Both the position numbers and the translations under genes were made by a program. Under the pieces are notes generated by a model that was not told the origin of the DNA, did no database searches, and saw only the letters and a list, made by a program, of their open reading frames with translations. From Nitrososphaerota archaeon (lineage in GTDB: Archaea; Thermoproteota; Bathyarchaeia; Bathyarchaeales; Bathycorpusculaceae), in contig JAISPR010000005.1 of assembly GCA_031274765.1 (NCBI GenBank), forward strand, positions 1 to 44,787: a stretch of 44,787 bases of DNA, written 5' to 3'. Positions 35,730 through 44,787 of the stretch are shown in pieces. The stretch's first letter is position 1. Every line of letters begins with the position of its first letter.

Positions 35730-35967
35730 ACTTCCACCATCATAATTTTAACCTAAATTTTACGACTTTTCGACACATACAGACTTATGTATTAGAGTTA
35801 TAACAATATTTCAATTTTGTAAAACAATTATTCAGCTTATGCAATTCACAAATATCAAGAATTATACGCCGTATATTTTTAAAAATATTCACCTATGACA
35901 CACACATTATAATTGACACATACACAAAATAAATTCCATGAAAAATTGATACATTTATAGCAAAAAT

Positions 35968-36134
35968 CGGCAGTGTACCAACACAGAATAGTTTTTACTA
36001 GGTGTTTTATGTGTTACCCCCGGATTAAGGGTAACTTTTCTCTTCAAAACTTGGAAAATTTACCAATTATGTCTGGAATCAATACGAATTTAATTCTGCA
36101 CCAAATTAACTATTCCAAATTGGCACACTACCCG
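35968..36134. repeat. H-family inverted-repeat element, copy H1
   Basis: 167 bp. CGGCAGTGTACCAA at the left is mirrored imperfectly by TTGGCACACTACCCG, and the pairing continues inward to GAATAGTT / AACTATTC. A partial copy lies at 8069. Confidence 0.65.
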
Positions 36135-36139
36135 AAAAT

Positions 36140-36255
36140 CAAACTGCGCAAAAACTCCGATAAAATTTATCAAGGCCACTACATACAGCAATAGGTGAAT
36201 GGGTACGCTGTCTGTAGTGTTTAGTGATGTTGTTTTTTGACTTTTGCGCAGTCTG
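36140..36255. mobile_element. C-family MITE, copy C8, with target duplication
   Basis: 116 bp, CAAACTGCGCAAAAAC to CTTTTGCGCAGTCTG, flanked by AAAT (36136-36139 and 36256-36259). Confidence 0.92.
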
Positions 36256-36659
36256 AAATCCCATATGTGCAAAAAACTCACAGATTTTAGGTTTTACCTG
36301 CAAATAAAAAATACACACACATGCAACATCCATCAAGCTCGATAGAACATAAATAATACATCAACAAATCAACAAACAGGACAGAAAAAGCCACAAATAA
36401 AAACCGAACAGAAAAACCACACCTTAACACCCACACACAACCCCTTAGAATCAAACAAACACTATACACAACACAATATAACAAAACACAACAACACATC
36501 CACAATAACAACACCAGCTAGACAAAAAGAAGACATACCAAACAATTGACATACCAATTCAAACCACACTACACAAACAAACAATAAGTAGAACAGCAAA
36601 AGAGGGACTGACGCAACTTCTTTTAAACCCCACCATACATACTACTACCGAGGAATAAG

Positions 36660-37358
36660 ATGTCAATCCAAAGTACACCCGAACCAAACAACATATTTTT
36701 TGTCTGGTTCAATCAGTATGCAGGAATTCTTCTCAAAACCCCCAGCAAAACACTCATAATTGACCCCGTAGATATAAAAGCCAAATCCATCCCCACCCTT
36801 GACGCCCTGCTAATCACACATGAACACTACGATCATCTTGACCCATTATTAACAGCAGAAATACAAAAACAAACAAATTGCAACGTCATAGCTGATGCAG
36901 CATCAGTTAAAAAACTTCAACATATTTTGCCAAACAATAAGCTTCAAAAAGCCCAACCCGGCAGCGAATTCGAGCTTGGCGAAGTCACCATCAAAGCAGA
37001 AAAAAGTAACCATCCAGCCCAAGCGCCCGTAACCTACATCATAACAAGTGAAAACCAAGTCAAGGTGTATCACACAGCTGACAGTTTACCCTTCCCAGAA
37101 CTCGAATCAATAGGACAAAAAGAGCAGTTTGACATGGTTTTCTGCACTGTCGGTATTGCCCCAGGCGCTACTGCCAAAACAGGGTTTGAAATTGCACGTC
37201 TAACCAAACCACAGTTGGCAGTACCTTATCATACAGGAGCAATACACGATCAACAATTATTTGCAGAGTTTCTAAAAAAAGACTTACGTAGAACGGCTTG
37301 TTTAATTCCTCAACAAAACAAAATCTATCAAGTTTCAAAAAAACAAAACCGCATGTGA
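36660..37358 (+). CDS. metallo-beta-lactamase-fold hydrolase (UlaG-like)
   Basis: 232 residues. The two-metal site is intact: THEHYDHLDP (the HxHxDH motif), a histidine in KSNHPAQ, the aspartate in YHTADSLPF and a histidine in AVPYHTGAIHD. The layout is that of small UlaG/YtnP-like metal-dependent hydrolases (L-ascorbate-6-P lactonase group), whose archaeal members have unknown substrates. No signal peptide, so cytoplasmic. The gene is preceded by GAGGAATAAG and a long A+C-rich spacer and stands alone. Confidence 0.88.
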   Translation: MSIQSTPEPNNIFFVWFNQYAGILLKTPSKTLIIDPVDIKAKSIPTLDALLITHEHYDHLDPLLTAEIQKQTNCNVIADAASVKKLQHILPNNKLQKAQPGSEFELGEVTIKAEKSNHPAQAPVTYIITSENQVKVYHTADSLPFPELESIGQKEQFDMVFCTVGIAPGATAKTGFEIARLTKPQLAVPYHTGAIHDQQLFAEFLKKDLRRTACLIPQQNKIYQVSKKQNRM

Positions 37359-37717
37359 AAACAAAGCACGCCGACTGCTCAGATCAACGTTCCAAATTTG
37401 AAGACAAAACACATAGCACAAAACAAATCCCACATCAACTCTTCATCGATAGCAGTATTAACTAAAGAATCAATTTACAATAGCCAGTAAACAAAGGGTC
37501 AGTCTCAAAAATTTATCATCCTGCAAAAATTCGAATTCCCGCAAAATTTGGATCCTGCACACAAAAAATCATTTTTATTTATTAATTTTTAGTTTTTAAG
37601 CATAAAACAACCAGTTTTATTTGTTTTCCACAAGGCCACTATAATGTCCAAGACTACAATAACACAAAATACAACAGAAAGTCATTGATTACCAGTTTTG
37701 CAATTAAAACCTAATTT

Positions 37718-37834
37718 CAGACTACGCAAAAACTCCAATAAAATTCACCAAGACCACTACATACAGCAACAGGCAAAGTTGTACGCCATCTGCAGTGTTT
37801 GGTGATGTTATTTTTTGACTTTTTGCGCAATCTG
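37718..37834. mobile_element. C-family MITE, copy C9, with target duplication
   Basis: 117 bp, CAGACTACGCAAAAAC to TTTTTGCGCAATCTG, flanked by ATTT (37714-37717 and 37835-37838). Confidence 0.92.
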
Positions 37835-38009
37835 ATTTATAAAATTTAAAAAAGTTACCAATACAGTAGCATAACATTGCAGGGAATTTAAGTAGCACCC
37901 ATCAGATAGACAACAGGACCAACACTTATATGACTACCAGTTCACTGCAAAATAGCAAACCATGCAGTGAACAAAGATAATAGTTATGCGTTAGCTCAAG
38001 TCATAGTTT

Positions 38010-38130
38010 TTCGTCAAACAGACAGGTAGAACAAACAAGTTTTGTTACAACATAACAGTTGTTTGGAACATATTTGTAAGCATAACAAATTAGAGAAGCA
38101 ACAACAAGTACACACCTAAAATAGTGAAAG
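38010..38130. repeat. F-family element, copy F5
   Basis: 121 bp, TTCGTCAAACAGACAGGTAG to CACCTAAAATAGTGAAAG, same orientation as F1, with the shared internal AGTTTTGTTAC and TTGGAACATA. Confidence 0.75.
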
Positions 38131-38362
38131 CCACAAACCACTTGACAATAATTTATCGTCATCAAGAGTACCAGAATAGACACCTATCAGAAAGCGGATA
38201 ATAGGCAGAGTTTTTAGCTACAAAATCAGAAAACAAACAGAATAAAATAAAAAAAATGAACCATACGCTTCAAAACCAAACAAAACACAAACAAACACGA
38301 CAATATATACACAATAATAGGTAAAATAAATAATTTTAAAACATATAAACTAACGATATCGT

Positions 38363-38923
38363 TTACTCATAAAATATAAGACCTGTTCTTTTTAACAAGG
38401 AATGCAAATCATCAACTGCAACATAAACATCAGACTCTTTTTTTGCACCCGTACAAACAAGTTTCCCGCTAGCAAAAAGCAAAATCACCACTTTAGGGTC
38501 CTTCATACGATAGATCAAACCAGGAAATTGCTCAGGTTCATACATCGCATGCCCTAAAGTATAGGCAGCTTTCTCAAGGTCAATCATACCACCCAACCCC
38601 CCAGAGGCCACAATATTTTGAATTTTTAACTCGGGTTTACTGATGATAATTATGCCACCTTTTTTGAGCTCCTTAATCACCTTCATAACAGCATGTTTTG
38701 CTTCTTTTTCGGATTTAGCACCCGTACACACCATTTTACCGGAACGGAAGATTAGTGTAACTGTTTTGGGACGTTTTAAACGGAAAACTAGACCGGGAAA
38801 TTGATCAGGACGATATACTACGCCAGGGTGCCCTTTAACAACAGAGTTCAGGTCCACTTTTTGGTTGAGTGTTACGGAAGCGACAACGTTTTCAATGCTT
38901 ATTAAAGCTTTAAGTTCTGACAA
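38363..38923 (-). CDS. tbp: TATA-box-binding protein
   Basis: 186 residues from a TTG start with GAGGAGAA upstream. TBP recognises the TATA box and with TFB recruits RNA polymerase. Two direct repeats are obvious: FPGLVFRLKRPKTVTLIFRS followed by GKMVCTGAKS (first half), and FPGLIYRMKDPKVVILLFAS followed by GKLVCTGAKK (second half). Each repeat carries the DNA-intercalating phenylalanines of the saddle. Size is normal for archaea. Its own promoter has a clear TATA box at 38971-38980, which allows autoregulation. Confidence 0.98.
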   Translation of the reverse strand: MSELKALISIENVVASVTLNQKVDLNSVVKGHPGVVYRPDQFPGLVFRLKRPKTVTLIFRSGKMVCTGAKSEKEAKHAVMKVIKELKKGGIIIISKPELKIQNIVASGGLGGMIDLEKAAYTLGHAMYEPEQFPGLIYRMKDPKVVILLFASGKLVCTGAKKESDVYVAVDDLHSLLKRTGLIFYE

Positions 38924-38970
38924 CCAGTTCTCCTCTGCGTTAAACTAAATATCCACTATCGATTGCTATC

Positions 38971-38980
38971 TTTATAAATA
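38971..38980 (-). promoter_or_regulatory. TATA box of tbp
   Basis: On the minus strand TATTTATAAA stands about 50 bp upstream of the tbp start. It lies only 9 bp past the stop codon of the signal peptidase gene, so tbp is transcribed independently. Confidence 0.6.
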
Positions 38981-38988
38981 CATCTATG

Positions 38989-39663
38989 TTATAATGGGGC
39001 CATTGGGTTTTGTGGTTCAATTTGTTTTTTCTTTTGCTGTTCTTTTATAAGGGGAACAACAAATTCAAAAACTATAAGCAACGTAATCAGCACAACTACT
39101 AAGGGTAGCGCCCAAGGGATACCGCGCATGAGTAAAGTAATCCAGCCAATATAGGGAATACGCATAACAACTCTTCCCAGAATTAAGTCTTGAGACACTC
39201 CTTCGCCGCTAGTCCAGATTGTGTGTGAATCATACTCTGATGAATCGATTGGAACGGGCCAATGGCGTCCATTACCATCACCTTTAGTTTGGAAATAAAG
39301 GATACCGTTTTCTTCGTAACGTGCAACTATACGATGCACTATTGGAGTATCCGCTGGGTTGGTGGGTCTTTGGTAGACGATTATGTCACTGTTTGGGTAA
39401 ATGGTGTTGAGGTCCTGAGGGTTGACAGCTTGAATGAGGATTATGTCACCAACATGGAGGGATTGGTCAAAGGGGTGACTCCAGCCATCGCAACCATGGG
39501 GTTCAAGGCACATACTGCCGCTTTCTACCACTCGGAGGGGGATAGCAGTTCCTAGCATAGCACTCAGACCTACAAAAAAACCCAACATCAAACTGGCAAT
39601 TACTACAAGGACGACTATAACCCTGAAGTATTCGTTTTTTAGGAGACGATTTAAATCAGTCAA
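38989..39663 (-). CDS. signal peptidase I, archaeal/ER type (S26B)
   Basis: 224 residues from a TTG start with GGTGAAAG upstream. Removes signal peptides from exported proteins. An N-terminal membrane segment (about 14-38) precedes ESGSM with the catalytic serine S50. H110 in IVHRIVARY replaces the bacterial lysine, as in Sec11, and D129 lies in TKGDGN. A second membrane segment (about 185-210) is near the C-terminus, followed by a lysine- and glutamine-rich tail. An insertion with CLEPHGCDGW after the serine is notable. A TATA box lies at 39687-39698. Confidence 0.93.
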   Translation of the reverse strand: MTDLNRLLKNEYFRVIVVLVVIASLMLGFFVGLSAMLGTAIPLRVVESGSMCLEPHGCDGWSHPFDQSLHVGDIILIQAVNPQDLNTIYPNSDIIVYQRPTNPADTPIVHRIVARYEENGILYFQTKGDGNGRHWPVPIDSSEYDSHTIWTSGEGVSQDLILGRVVMRIPYIGWITLLMRGIPWALPLVVVLITLLIVFEFVVPLIKEQQKKKQIEPQNPMAPL

Positions 39664-40255
39664 TGTTTAGCTTTCACCGGAGCACTGTTTTTATAAACTG
39701 ATCACTAATTATGACATACCCCGCTGTGTGTTGCTTGTTGTGTTTGAAGCGGGTGCTTCTTGGAAGCTGCGGTTATTTGCAGAATATTTACCAAGCTAAC
39801 CCCGTGTGTCCCACGGTTCATTTAGATGCGTCAACATGCGCATCCTTTGTTTCTGACGGATCAATGGTATATATGTTTATGGTTTAATAGAGCAGGAACT
39901 TTTACGTGGGATAGCGATATTGGTAGCAGGCATATGGGTCGATTTGGCTTGTTATCTAGTGTTAGTTTGTTGAATGTTGTACATGTTGGCAACTTTTATG
40001 TTTTAAGGTACATGTTTTGGTTTGAACGTGTATTTGGATCTAAAATCTAAGCAGTGTTGTTTGTTTGTTTTTGTAAAATATTTTTTTGAGTGACGGTTCA
40101 GTTAATTGATGAATTGTACTGTGATGTTTCATAGTTTCAAATCAGTTTAGATAATCGTATTATTTTAAACAGAGCATAATTTTTTTAAATATAGGGGAGT
40201 TAACTATTGAGTTCAATGAATGTGTTGTGACCGCTGTGCGCATAATTTTTACTCA
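39664..40255. other. spacer, G+T-biased, no gene seen
   Basis: The first 40 bp hold the signal peptidase promoter. The remainder is G+T-biased on the plus strand, then AT-rich up to A4. The one long frame (39826-40050) shows no family features. Confidence 0.5.
39687..39698 (-). promoter_or_regulatory. TATA box of signal peptidase gene
   Basis: On the minus strand GTTTATAAAAAC about 30 bp upstream of the TTG start predicts a very short leader. Confidence 0.55.
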
Positions 40256-40406
40256 CATTTGGCAGGTTGGGAAAAAAATACTTCGAATTATTTATATTAC
40301 GAGTTGTTGTGAGTTTGGTTATTTTTACAATAATTTTATTATTTTTTGAATATTTTTTGGTGTAAATTAATTTTTGGCTGTTTTATGTCAAACTGCCGAA
40401 TGTAAG
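40256..40406. repeat. A-family element, copy A4
   Basis: 151 bp in the A3 orientation, CATTTGGCAGGTTG to CAAACTGCCGAATGTAAG. Flanks TTTTTACTCA and TTTTAGATTA match only in part. Confidence 0.88.
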
Positions 40407-40477
40407 TTTTAGATTAAAAGTTTGGCTAAAAAGAAAAATAGAGAGAAGTCTAAAAGGCATGTTTATTATTTGTTTGT

Positions 40478-40648
40478 TTAGATTTTGCTCTTGCTTAATA
40501 CTTCACGGAATACGTTACCGCATTTTGAGCATTCATAAAGGCCGATTTCTAGTTGCATACGTTTACCGGCTTTATCTGGGCGGCCTGCCATTTTCCATGT
40601 CTTTTTTGGTTTGGAAACATCTGTTCCGCATTTTGGACATTTACCCAT
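40478..40648 (-). CDS. zinc-ribbon Cren7-like chromatin protein
   Basis: 56 residues. CPKC at residues 4-7 and CSKC at 40-43 form a zinc ribbon. Between them lies KKTWKMAGRPDKAGKRMQLE and then IGLYEC, and after the second pair GNVFREVLSKSKI. The order W ... KxGK ... IGL[FY] ... G..FR..L matches crenarchaeal Cren7, a small monomeric DNA-bending protein, which lacks the cysteines. I infer a related DNA-binding role; a ribosome- or polymerase-associated zinc ribbon is the alternative. Basic charge overall. Located between A4 and lhr. Confidence 0.75.
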   Translation of the reverse strand: MGKCPKCGTDVSKPKKTWKMAGRPDKAGKRMQLEIGLYECSKCGNVFREVLSKSKI

Positions 40649-40930
40649 GTGCAAATTTCCTCCGTATTATCGTTTCCATGCTTTTCACAGAATAGGATAA
40701 AAAAGTTTCCATAGTTTTTACATAGATATTTTCTTTTTCAACATCGCAATTAAACATATTTATGTCAACTTTACGATAACAAAAGAATATACATGGCTAA
40801 AGTAACCATAAATACGACTTAAATTCGTCAGAAAACACCAAATAAAACCAACCCACACACAAAATTACACCCCACAGCTTTATAGCAAACCAAAAAATAT
40901 ACTCCCAATCAACCCGAGGTCCACCTTATA

Positions 40931-43813
40931 GTGCAAACAACACCCGAAAACACTTTCGAAATACTAGTAAAACCCATACGACGACTAATACAACAAAAAG
41001 GATTCACTAAACCCACCGAACCCCAAGAAAAAGCCATCCCAAAAATTCTCGACAACAAAAACATCCTGTTAATTTCCCCCACTGCCACCGGAAAAACAGA
41101 AGCCGCCTTCCTCCCCATACTCAACACCCTTCTACAACAACCCAAAACACCAGGAATAAAAGTACTCTACATCACACCCCTACGTGCCCTAAACCGTGAT
41201 CTAATGGAACGACTACAATGGTGGTGCAACAACCTCGACATCAAATTAGCAGTCCGCCACGGCGACACAGAACAAAAAGAACGCACCCACCAAAGTCAAT
41301 CCCCACCAGACATTCTAATAATAACCCCCGAAACACTACAAGCCATCCTCTCAGGATGGCTTCTACGACAACATATGCAAAGTCTCAAGTGGATAGTTAT
41401 CGACGAGGTACACGAATTAGCAGATAACAAACGAGGCAGCCAACTCTCACTTGCACTAGAACGCATCCGCAACTTGATAAACAGAGAATTTCAAATAATC
41501 GGCTTATCTGCAACAGTAGGCAATCCTAAAAAAATCGCCAAATTCCTCGTCGGCAACCAGCGACCCGTCGAAATCATACAAGTACCAGTCGCTAAAATGG
41601 TCAAACTAGAAGTAATTTATCCCACATCCACCAAAGAAGATACACAACTCGCAAACAAACTTTTCACCCACCCCGAAGTAGCAGCACGACTACGCACAAT
41701 CCGAGACTACATGGAAAAACGCAAATCCGTACTTCTCTTCACCAATACACGCTCAATCAGCGAAGTTTTAACTTCCCGTTTCAAAGTCTGGGACATAAAT
41801 TTTCCAATATCTATCCACCATGGCTCCCTAGCAAAAACCTCACGACTCGCCGCTGAAACCGGGCTCAAACGCGGTGACCTCAAAGGTTTAATCGCCACCA
41901 GCAGTCTTGAACTTGGCATAGACATCGGTCACATCGATTTTGTTATCCAATACATGAGTCCAAGACAAGTTTCCAGACTCATCCAGCGCATTGGCAGAGC
42001 TGGACACACCTATGGTAACCCTTCTGAGGGCCTAATCATAGGCATGGACTCTGACGACACACTCGAAGCACTAGTTATTGCCCGCCGAGCACTACAAGAA
42101 CAATTAGAAGAAGTCGCAATTTCTGACAAACCCTACGATGTTTTAACGCATCAAATCGCGGGACTATTACTCAAAAATCACCAGTTAACCTTCCAAGAGA
42201 TTTTTGATTTCGCCAAAAAAGCCGCACCATTCCAGACCTTGGATATGACAGATATAGAAAAAATCATCAAGTACATGCATAACAGCGCTCCACAGCTTGC
42301 TTGGGCATCATTTGAGGAACAAATAGTTTTCAAACCCCCACATACTAAAGCCCTCTTTGAGTATTACTTTGATAATTTATCAATGATACCAGAAGAAAAA
42401 CAGTTTCTTGTCATCGAGCAAACCAGCGAATCTTCCATCGGTGTTCTTGACGAAGCATTCATGGCAGAATATGGCAAACCCGGAACTAAATTCATCATAC
42501 GAGGCAGCGCCTGGCAGATAATTCATGCCTCTGAAGATAAGGTCTATGTACGCTCAGTCGACGATTCGACAGGCAGTATCCCCAGCTGGATAGGCGAAGA
42601 AATCCCCGTGCCCTATGAGGTGGCACAAGAGTTAGCAGAAATTCGAAGTTTTGTTGAAGACCAACAGCAACAGAACACAACCCCTTTACAGATAAGTCAA
42701 ACCCTTGCAAACCGCTACCCCGCCAAACCAGAAACATTGCTACATGCCCTCTCAGAGACTTTTGAACAGATACAAAGAGCCATCCCCGTTCCAACACCTC
42801 AGCGTATTGTTGTAGAAGAATGGAATGAATTTATTATTGTGCATTCCAACTTTGGTTCACTTATCAACCGAGCACTATCACAACTATTAGGACAGGTCTT
42901 ATCAGATAAACTTGGATACAACATCATTGTGCAACATGATCCATATCGCATTTTTGTGCAAATTATGGGGGCCATGACTGCAAACCGCCTCATAGAAAAA
43001 CTGGAAGAAATCGCAGATATGCCCGAAAAGCTCATCCGTGACACCCTGATAACAGCAACAGTAAAAACAGGCTTATTCAAACGACGCATTATCCAAGTTG
43101 CACACCGCTTTGGAGCGATTAAAAAACAGACGGATTTTAGTAACATCAGTCTTCAAAAATTGGTGTCCAGTTTTGAGGGCACCCCCATCTACGAGGAAGG
43201 CCTTAAGGAGGTTTTTAGCAGAGACATAGAAACAGATGGATTAGTTATGGTGCTGGGTCGTCTCAACAATGGAGCGATTAAATTGCAACTAGTTGAAACA
43301 AACGGTAATGCAACACCCATAGCACGTGTGGGTATTGAACGAACTAGCATGAAAAGCGATTTGATTCCCCCGGAGAGGATGCGGTTAGTGCTTATAGAGT
43401 CTACTAGAGCACGGTTGCTAAACGAAACAGGGAACTTTATCTGTACCCACTGCTGGAATTATATGCAGATGGTGTGCATAAAAGATTTACCAGACAAACC
43501 CAAATGTCCAAGCTGTGGCTCTTATGCTTTGGGTATGCTCAAAGTAGAAGAAGAAAAAGCAATAGGACTTGTGGAGAAAAAAGAGATACACCTCACAAAA
43601 ATAGAACAAAAAATGCAGTGGTATGCTAAAAAAACAGCTGAACTCATAGAACGTTACGGAAAAACAGCGGTCATAGCTTTAGGTGCACAACGGATTTCAG
43701 TTGCAGATGTTTGGACAATTCTGGAGAAAGAACCTAAAAGCACCGACAAGTTTTATGAGTTTATTTTAGAAACAGAACGCAAAGTGCTGAGCAGGCGATT
43801 CTCTAAGACTTAA
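40931..43813 (+). CDS. lhr: Lhr-type large ATP-dependent helicase
   Basis: 960 residues from a GTG start with GAGGT about 10 nt upstream. Lhr is an SF2 helicase that unwinds DNA and RNA:DNA hybrids in repair. Motifs are SPTATGKT (49-56), DEVHELADN (DEVH 158-161), LSATVGNP, the domain-2 segment SSLELGIDIG and QRIGRAGHTYG. The winged-helix and Lhr-specific beta-barrel domain follows to about residue 800. Near the C-terminus is a four-cysteine zinc module, CTHC (838-841) and CPSC (859-862). Length exceeds the about 860-900 of a core Lhr mainly through this tail. The 5' third of the coding strand is strikingly A+C-rich and continues the bias of the upstream spacer. Confidence 0.95.
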   Translation: MQTTPENTFEILVKPIRRLIQQKGFTKPTEPQEKAIPKILDNKNILLISPTATGKTEAAFLPILNTLLQQPKTPGIKVLYITPLRALNRDLMERLQWWCNNLDIKLAVRHGDTEQKERTHQSQSPPDILIITPETLQAILSGWLLRQHMQSLKWIVIDEVHELADNKRGSQLSLALERIRNLINREFQIIGLSATVGNPKKIAKFLVGNQRPVEIIQVPVAKMVKLEVIYPTSTKEDTQLANKLFTHPEVAARLRTIRDYMEKRKSVLLFTNTRSISEVLTSRFKVWDINFPISIHHGSLAKTSRLAAETGLKRGDLKGLIATSSLELGIDIGHIDFVIQYMSPRQVSRLIQRIGRAGHTYGNPSEGLIIGMDSDDTLEALVIARRALQEQLEEVAISDKPYDVLTHQIAGLLLKNHQLTFQEIFDFAKKAAPFQTLDMTDIEKIIKYMHNSAPQLAWASFEEQIVFKPPHTKALFEYYFDNLSMIPEEKQFLVIEQTSESSIGVLDEAFMAEYGKPGTKFIIRGSAWQIIHASEDKVYVRSVDDSTGSIPSWIGEEIPVPYEVAQELAEIRSFVEDQQQQNTTPLQISQTLANRYPAKPETLLHALSETFEQIQRAIPVPTPQRIVVEEWNEFIIVHSNFGSLINRALSQLLGQVLSDKLGYNIIVQHDPYRIFVQIMGAMTANRLIEKLEEIADMPEKLIRDTLITATVKTGLFKRRIIQVAHRFGAIKKQTDFSNISLQKLVSSFEGTPIYEEGLKEVFSRDIETDGLVMVLGRLNNGAIKLQLVETNGNATPIARVGIERTSMKSDLIPPERMRLVLIESTRARLLNETGNFICTHCWNYMQMVCIKDLPDKPKCPSCGSYALGMLKVEEEKAIGLVEKKEIHLTKIEQKMQWYAKKTAELIERYGKTAVIALGAQRISVADVWTILEKEPKSTDKFYEFILETERKVLSRRFSKT

Positions 43814-44787
43814 AGGCAGCAGTTCAAAAGTTACGAGTTTTCCACCATTAAAACATACAAAATACATTTTGGAATAACTAATCAAACAACACAAAGATAA
43901 ACAGCATATCACAATTTTTCACATAGCAACAATATAAAAAGAAAAATTACAAAAAAAGTAAACATAAAAAATAAGAGAGTGTTTCAAAAAGGATTGTGTA
44001 CAAAAATCTAGAACTCCTCACACACACCATCAACACAAAAACAAACAAACAAACAAACCAAAACCACACAAACCCCCCACAAAACCACCCACACCAAACA
44101 CTAACAAAAATTACCCCTCCACCACACCCTCAACCCTCATCAAAACCAACAACACAAACAAAACCAACACCACATACACCAATCATCAACAAAAAAACCA
44201 ACACCCAAAACCCACAACCCATCAAACATCAACTTTAACATTTAAACACTTCAATTCCCACACACCCAATCCACCAACTCCCCAATAATTCGACAATACA
44301 CCCCCCACACCAAACCACACCTTTTTAATCGTAAAAAACACCACTCTCACAAAGCACAATCACAACTTCACCTTGTGAGGTGAGTTTTCGTAAGTTCTGA
44401 GCACAAAATTCTTCACCCAATACAAACAGTGGAAGACTGAACGTTTAACCCCAAACTTTTCTGAGTTACGTAATATGCAGATCTAGAGTTTCTAAGAGAT
44501 CACGAGTCTTTTTAGGAACCTCAGTAGTATCCTGCATTCCCGAAACACGTGCCTATGTGTTGGGCTTAGCAATCAAGATTATTTTGCACAAATATTGTTA
44601 TTTTGTGTTGTTTTTTCTATTTTAAATGCAGACAAATTTAGTTTTTAATTCATAAAAAACGAGTATGAAATTTTATAGTTATGTGGTGTGACACATAACT
44701 GCGTGTTTAATCGTCAATCATTTAAAGATACATTTAATAAAATTTACAATAATTATTTTTGTAAATCCCGTCTTTTAGTGAATGTAT
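43814..44787. other. spacer to window end, no gene seen
   Basis: The 43990-44330 part is extremely A+C-rich on the plus strand. From 44370 to 44580 the base composition becomes balanced, and the minus strand shows short coding-like stretches (for example DTTEVPKKTRDLLETLDL) broken by stops, perhaps a decayed gene. The end is AT-rich. Confidence 0.45.

Larger units (their letters stand above)
35730..36659. other. spacer with H1 and C8, then A+C-rich tract
   Basis: Holds H1 and C8 side by side, followed by an A+C-rich stretch (36290-36650) just before the metallo-hydrolase gene. No other gene is supported. Confidence 0.6.
37359..38362. other. spacer with C9 and F5, no gene seen
   Basis: Apart from C9 (37718-37834) and F5 (38010-38130) the region is AT-rich with an A+C bias. 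No gene is supported. Confidence 0.6.

Noticed and set aside
39826-40050. 74-codon plus-strand open frame after the signal peptidase promoter
   Set aside because: No recognisable domain, no ribosome-binding site and a composition matching the G+T-biased spacer.
43996-44238. 80-codon Thr/Pro/Asn-rich open frame
   Set aside because: Low-complexity A+C-rich DNA with no G produces few stops; no start context and no domain.

Overview
The window comes from an archaeon with AT-rich, low-coding-density DNA. The gene set is archaeal throughout: Hel308, Lhr, Alba, TBP, Spt5, Sec61-gamma-type SecE, ribosomal proteins P0/L10, L1, L11 and L40e, the archaeal D-aminoacyl-tRNA deacylase, an ER-type signal peptidase and a CDKAL1-type tRNA methylthiotransferase. 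Alba together with a Cren7-like zinc-ribbon protein, and no histone in view, fits a TACK lineage. A Bathyarchaeia-type gut or sediment archaeon is my best guess; this is inference, because there is no rRNA here to place it.

Layout. 1-2810: a 16-bp tandem repeat, a degenerate repeat copy and hel308. 2811-4259: MITE-like elements and strongly G+T-rich spacer. 4260-9054: an asparagine-synthetase-like gene convergent with a leftward alba / KH-protein / aspS cluster, then a rightward Lrp-type regulator and rpl40e. 9055-10288: stacked mobile-element debris, with an IS5-type relic split by another element. 10289-14126: leftward transglutaminase-like exoprotein, CinA/MoaB-like protein, zinc ribbon and HtpX-type protease with an EF-hand. 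14820-16202: a B12-binding radical SAM protein. 16203-24540: an accessory zone with a frameshifted YVTN beta-propeller gene, a bacterial-type methylglyoxal synthase, IS5 and IS91-like relics, a secreted cysteine-peptidase-like gene cut by a stop, and many repeats. 25274-28033: the leftward secE-spt5-rpl11-rpl1-rpl10 operon, without rpl12. 28212-37358: dtdA, an atypical ornithine-carbamoyltransferase-like enzyme, an acyltransferase-3 and SGNH hydrolase pair, the MiaB-like enzyme, an RHH regulator overlapping an unknown gene, and a metallo-beta-lactamase-fold protein. 38363-43813: tbp, signal peptidase, a Cren7-like gene and lhr.

The genes give core information processing (transcription, translation, repair, protein export) interspersed with cell-surface proteins. 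The unusual part is the spacers. At least eight families of short inverted-repeat elements (called A to H here) fill them. Family C has five copies with exact 4-bp target duplications. Family A has a copy with an exact 10-bp duplication. Family E carries the same ends as the two IS5-type relics, so those relics look like remains of its parent. One C element supplies the C-terminus of a coding sequence, one D element sits exactly at a gene's stop codon, and another D element splits an IS5 relic. No CRISPR array, rRNA or convincing tRNA was found.
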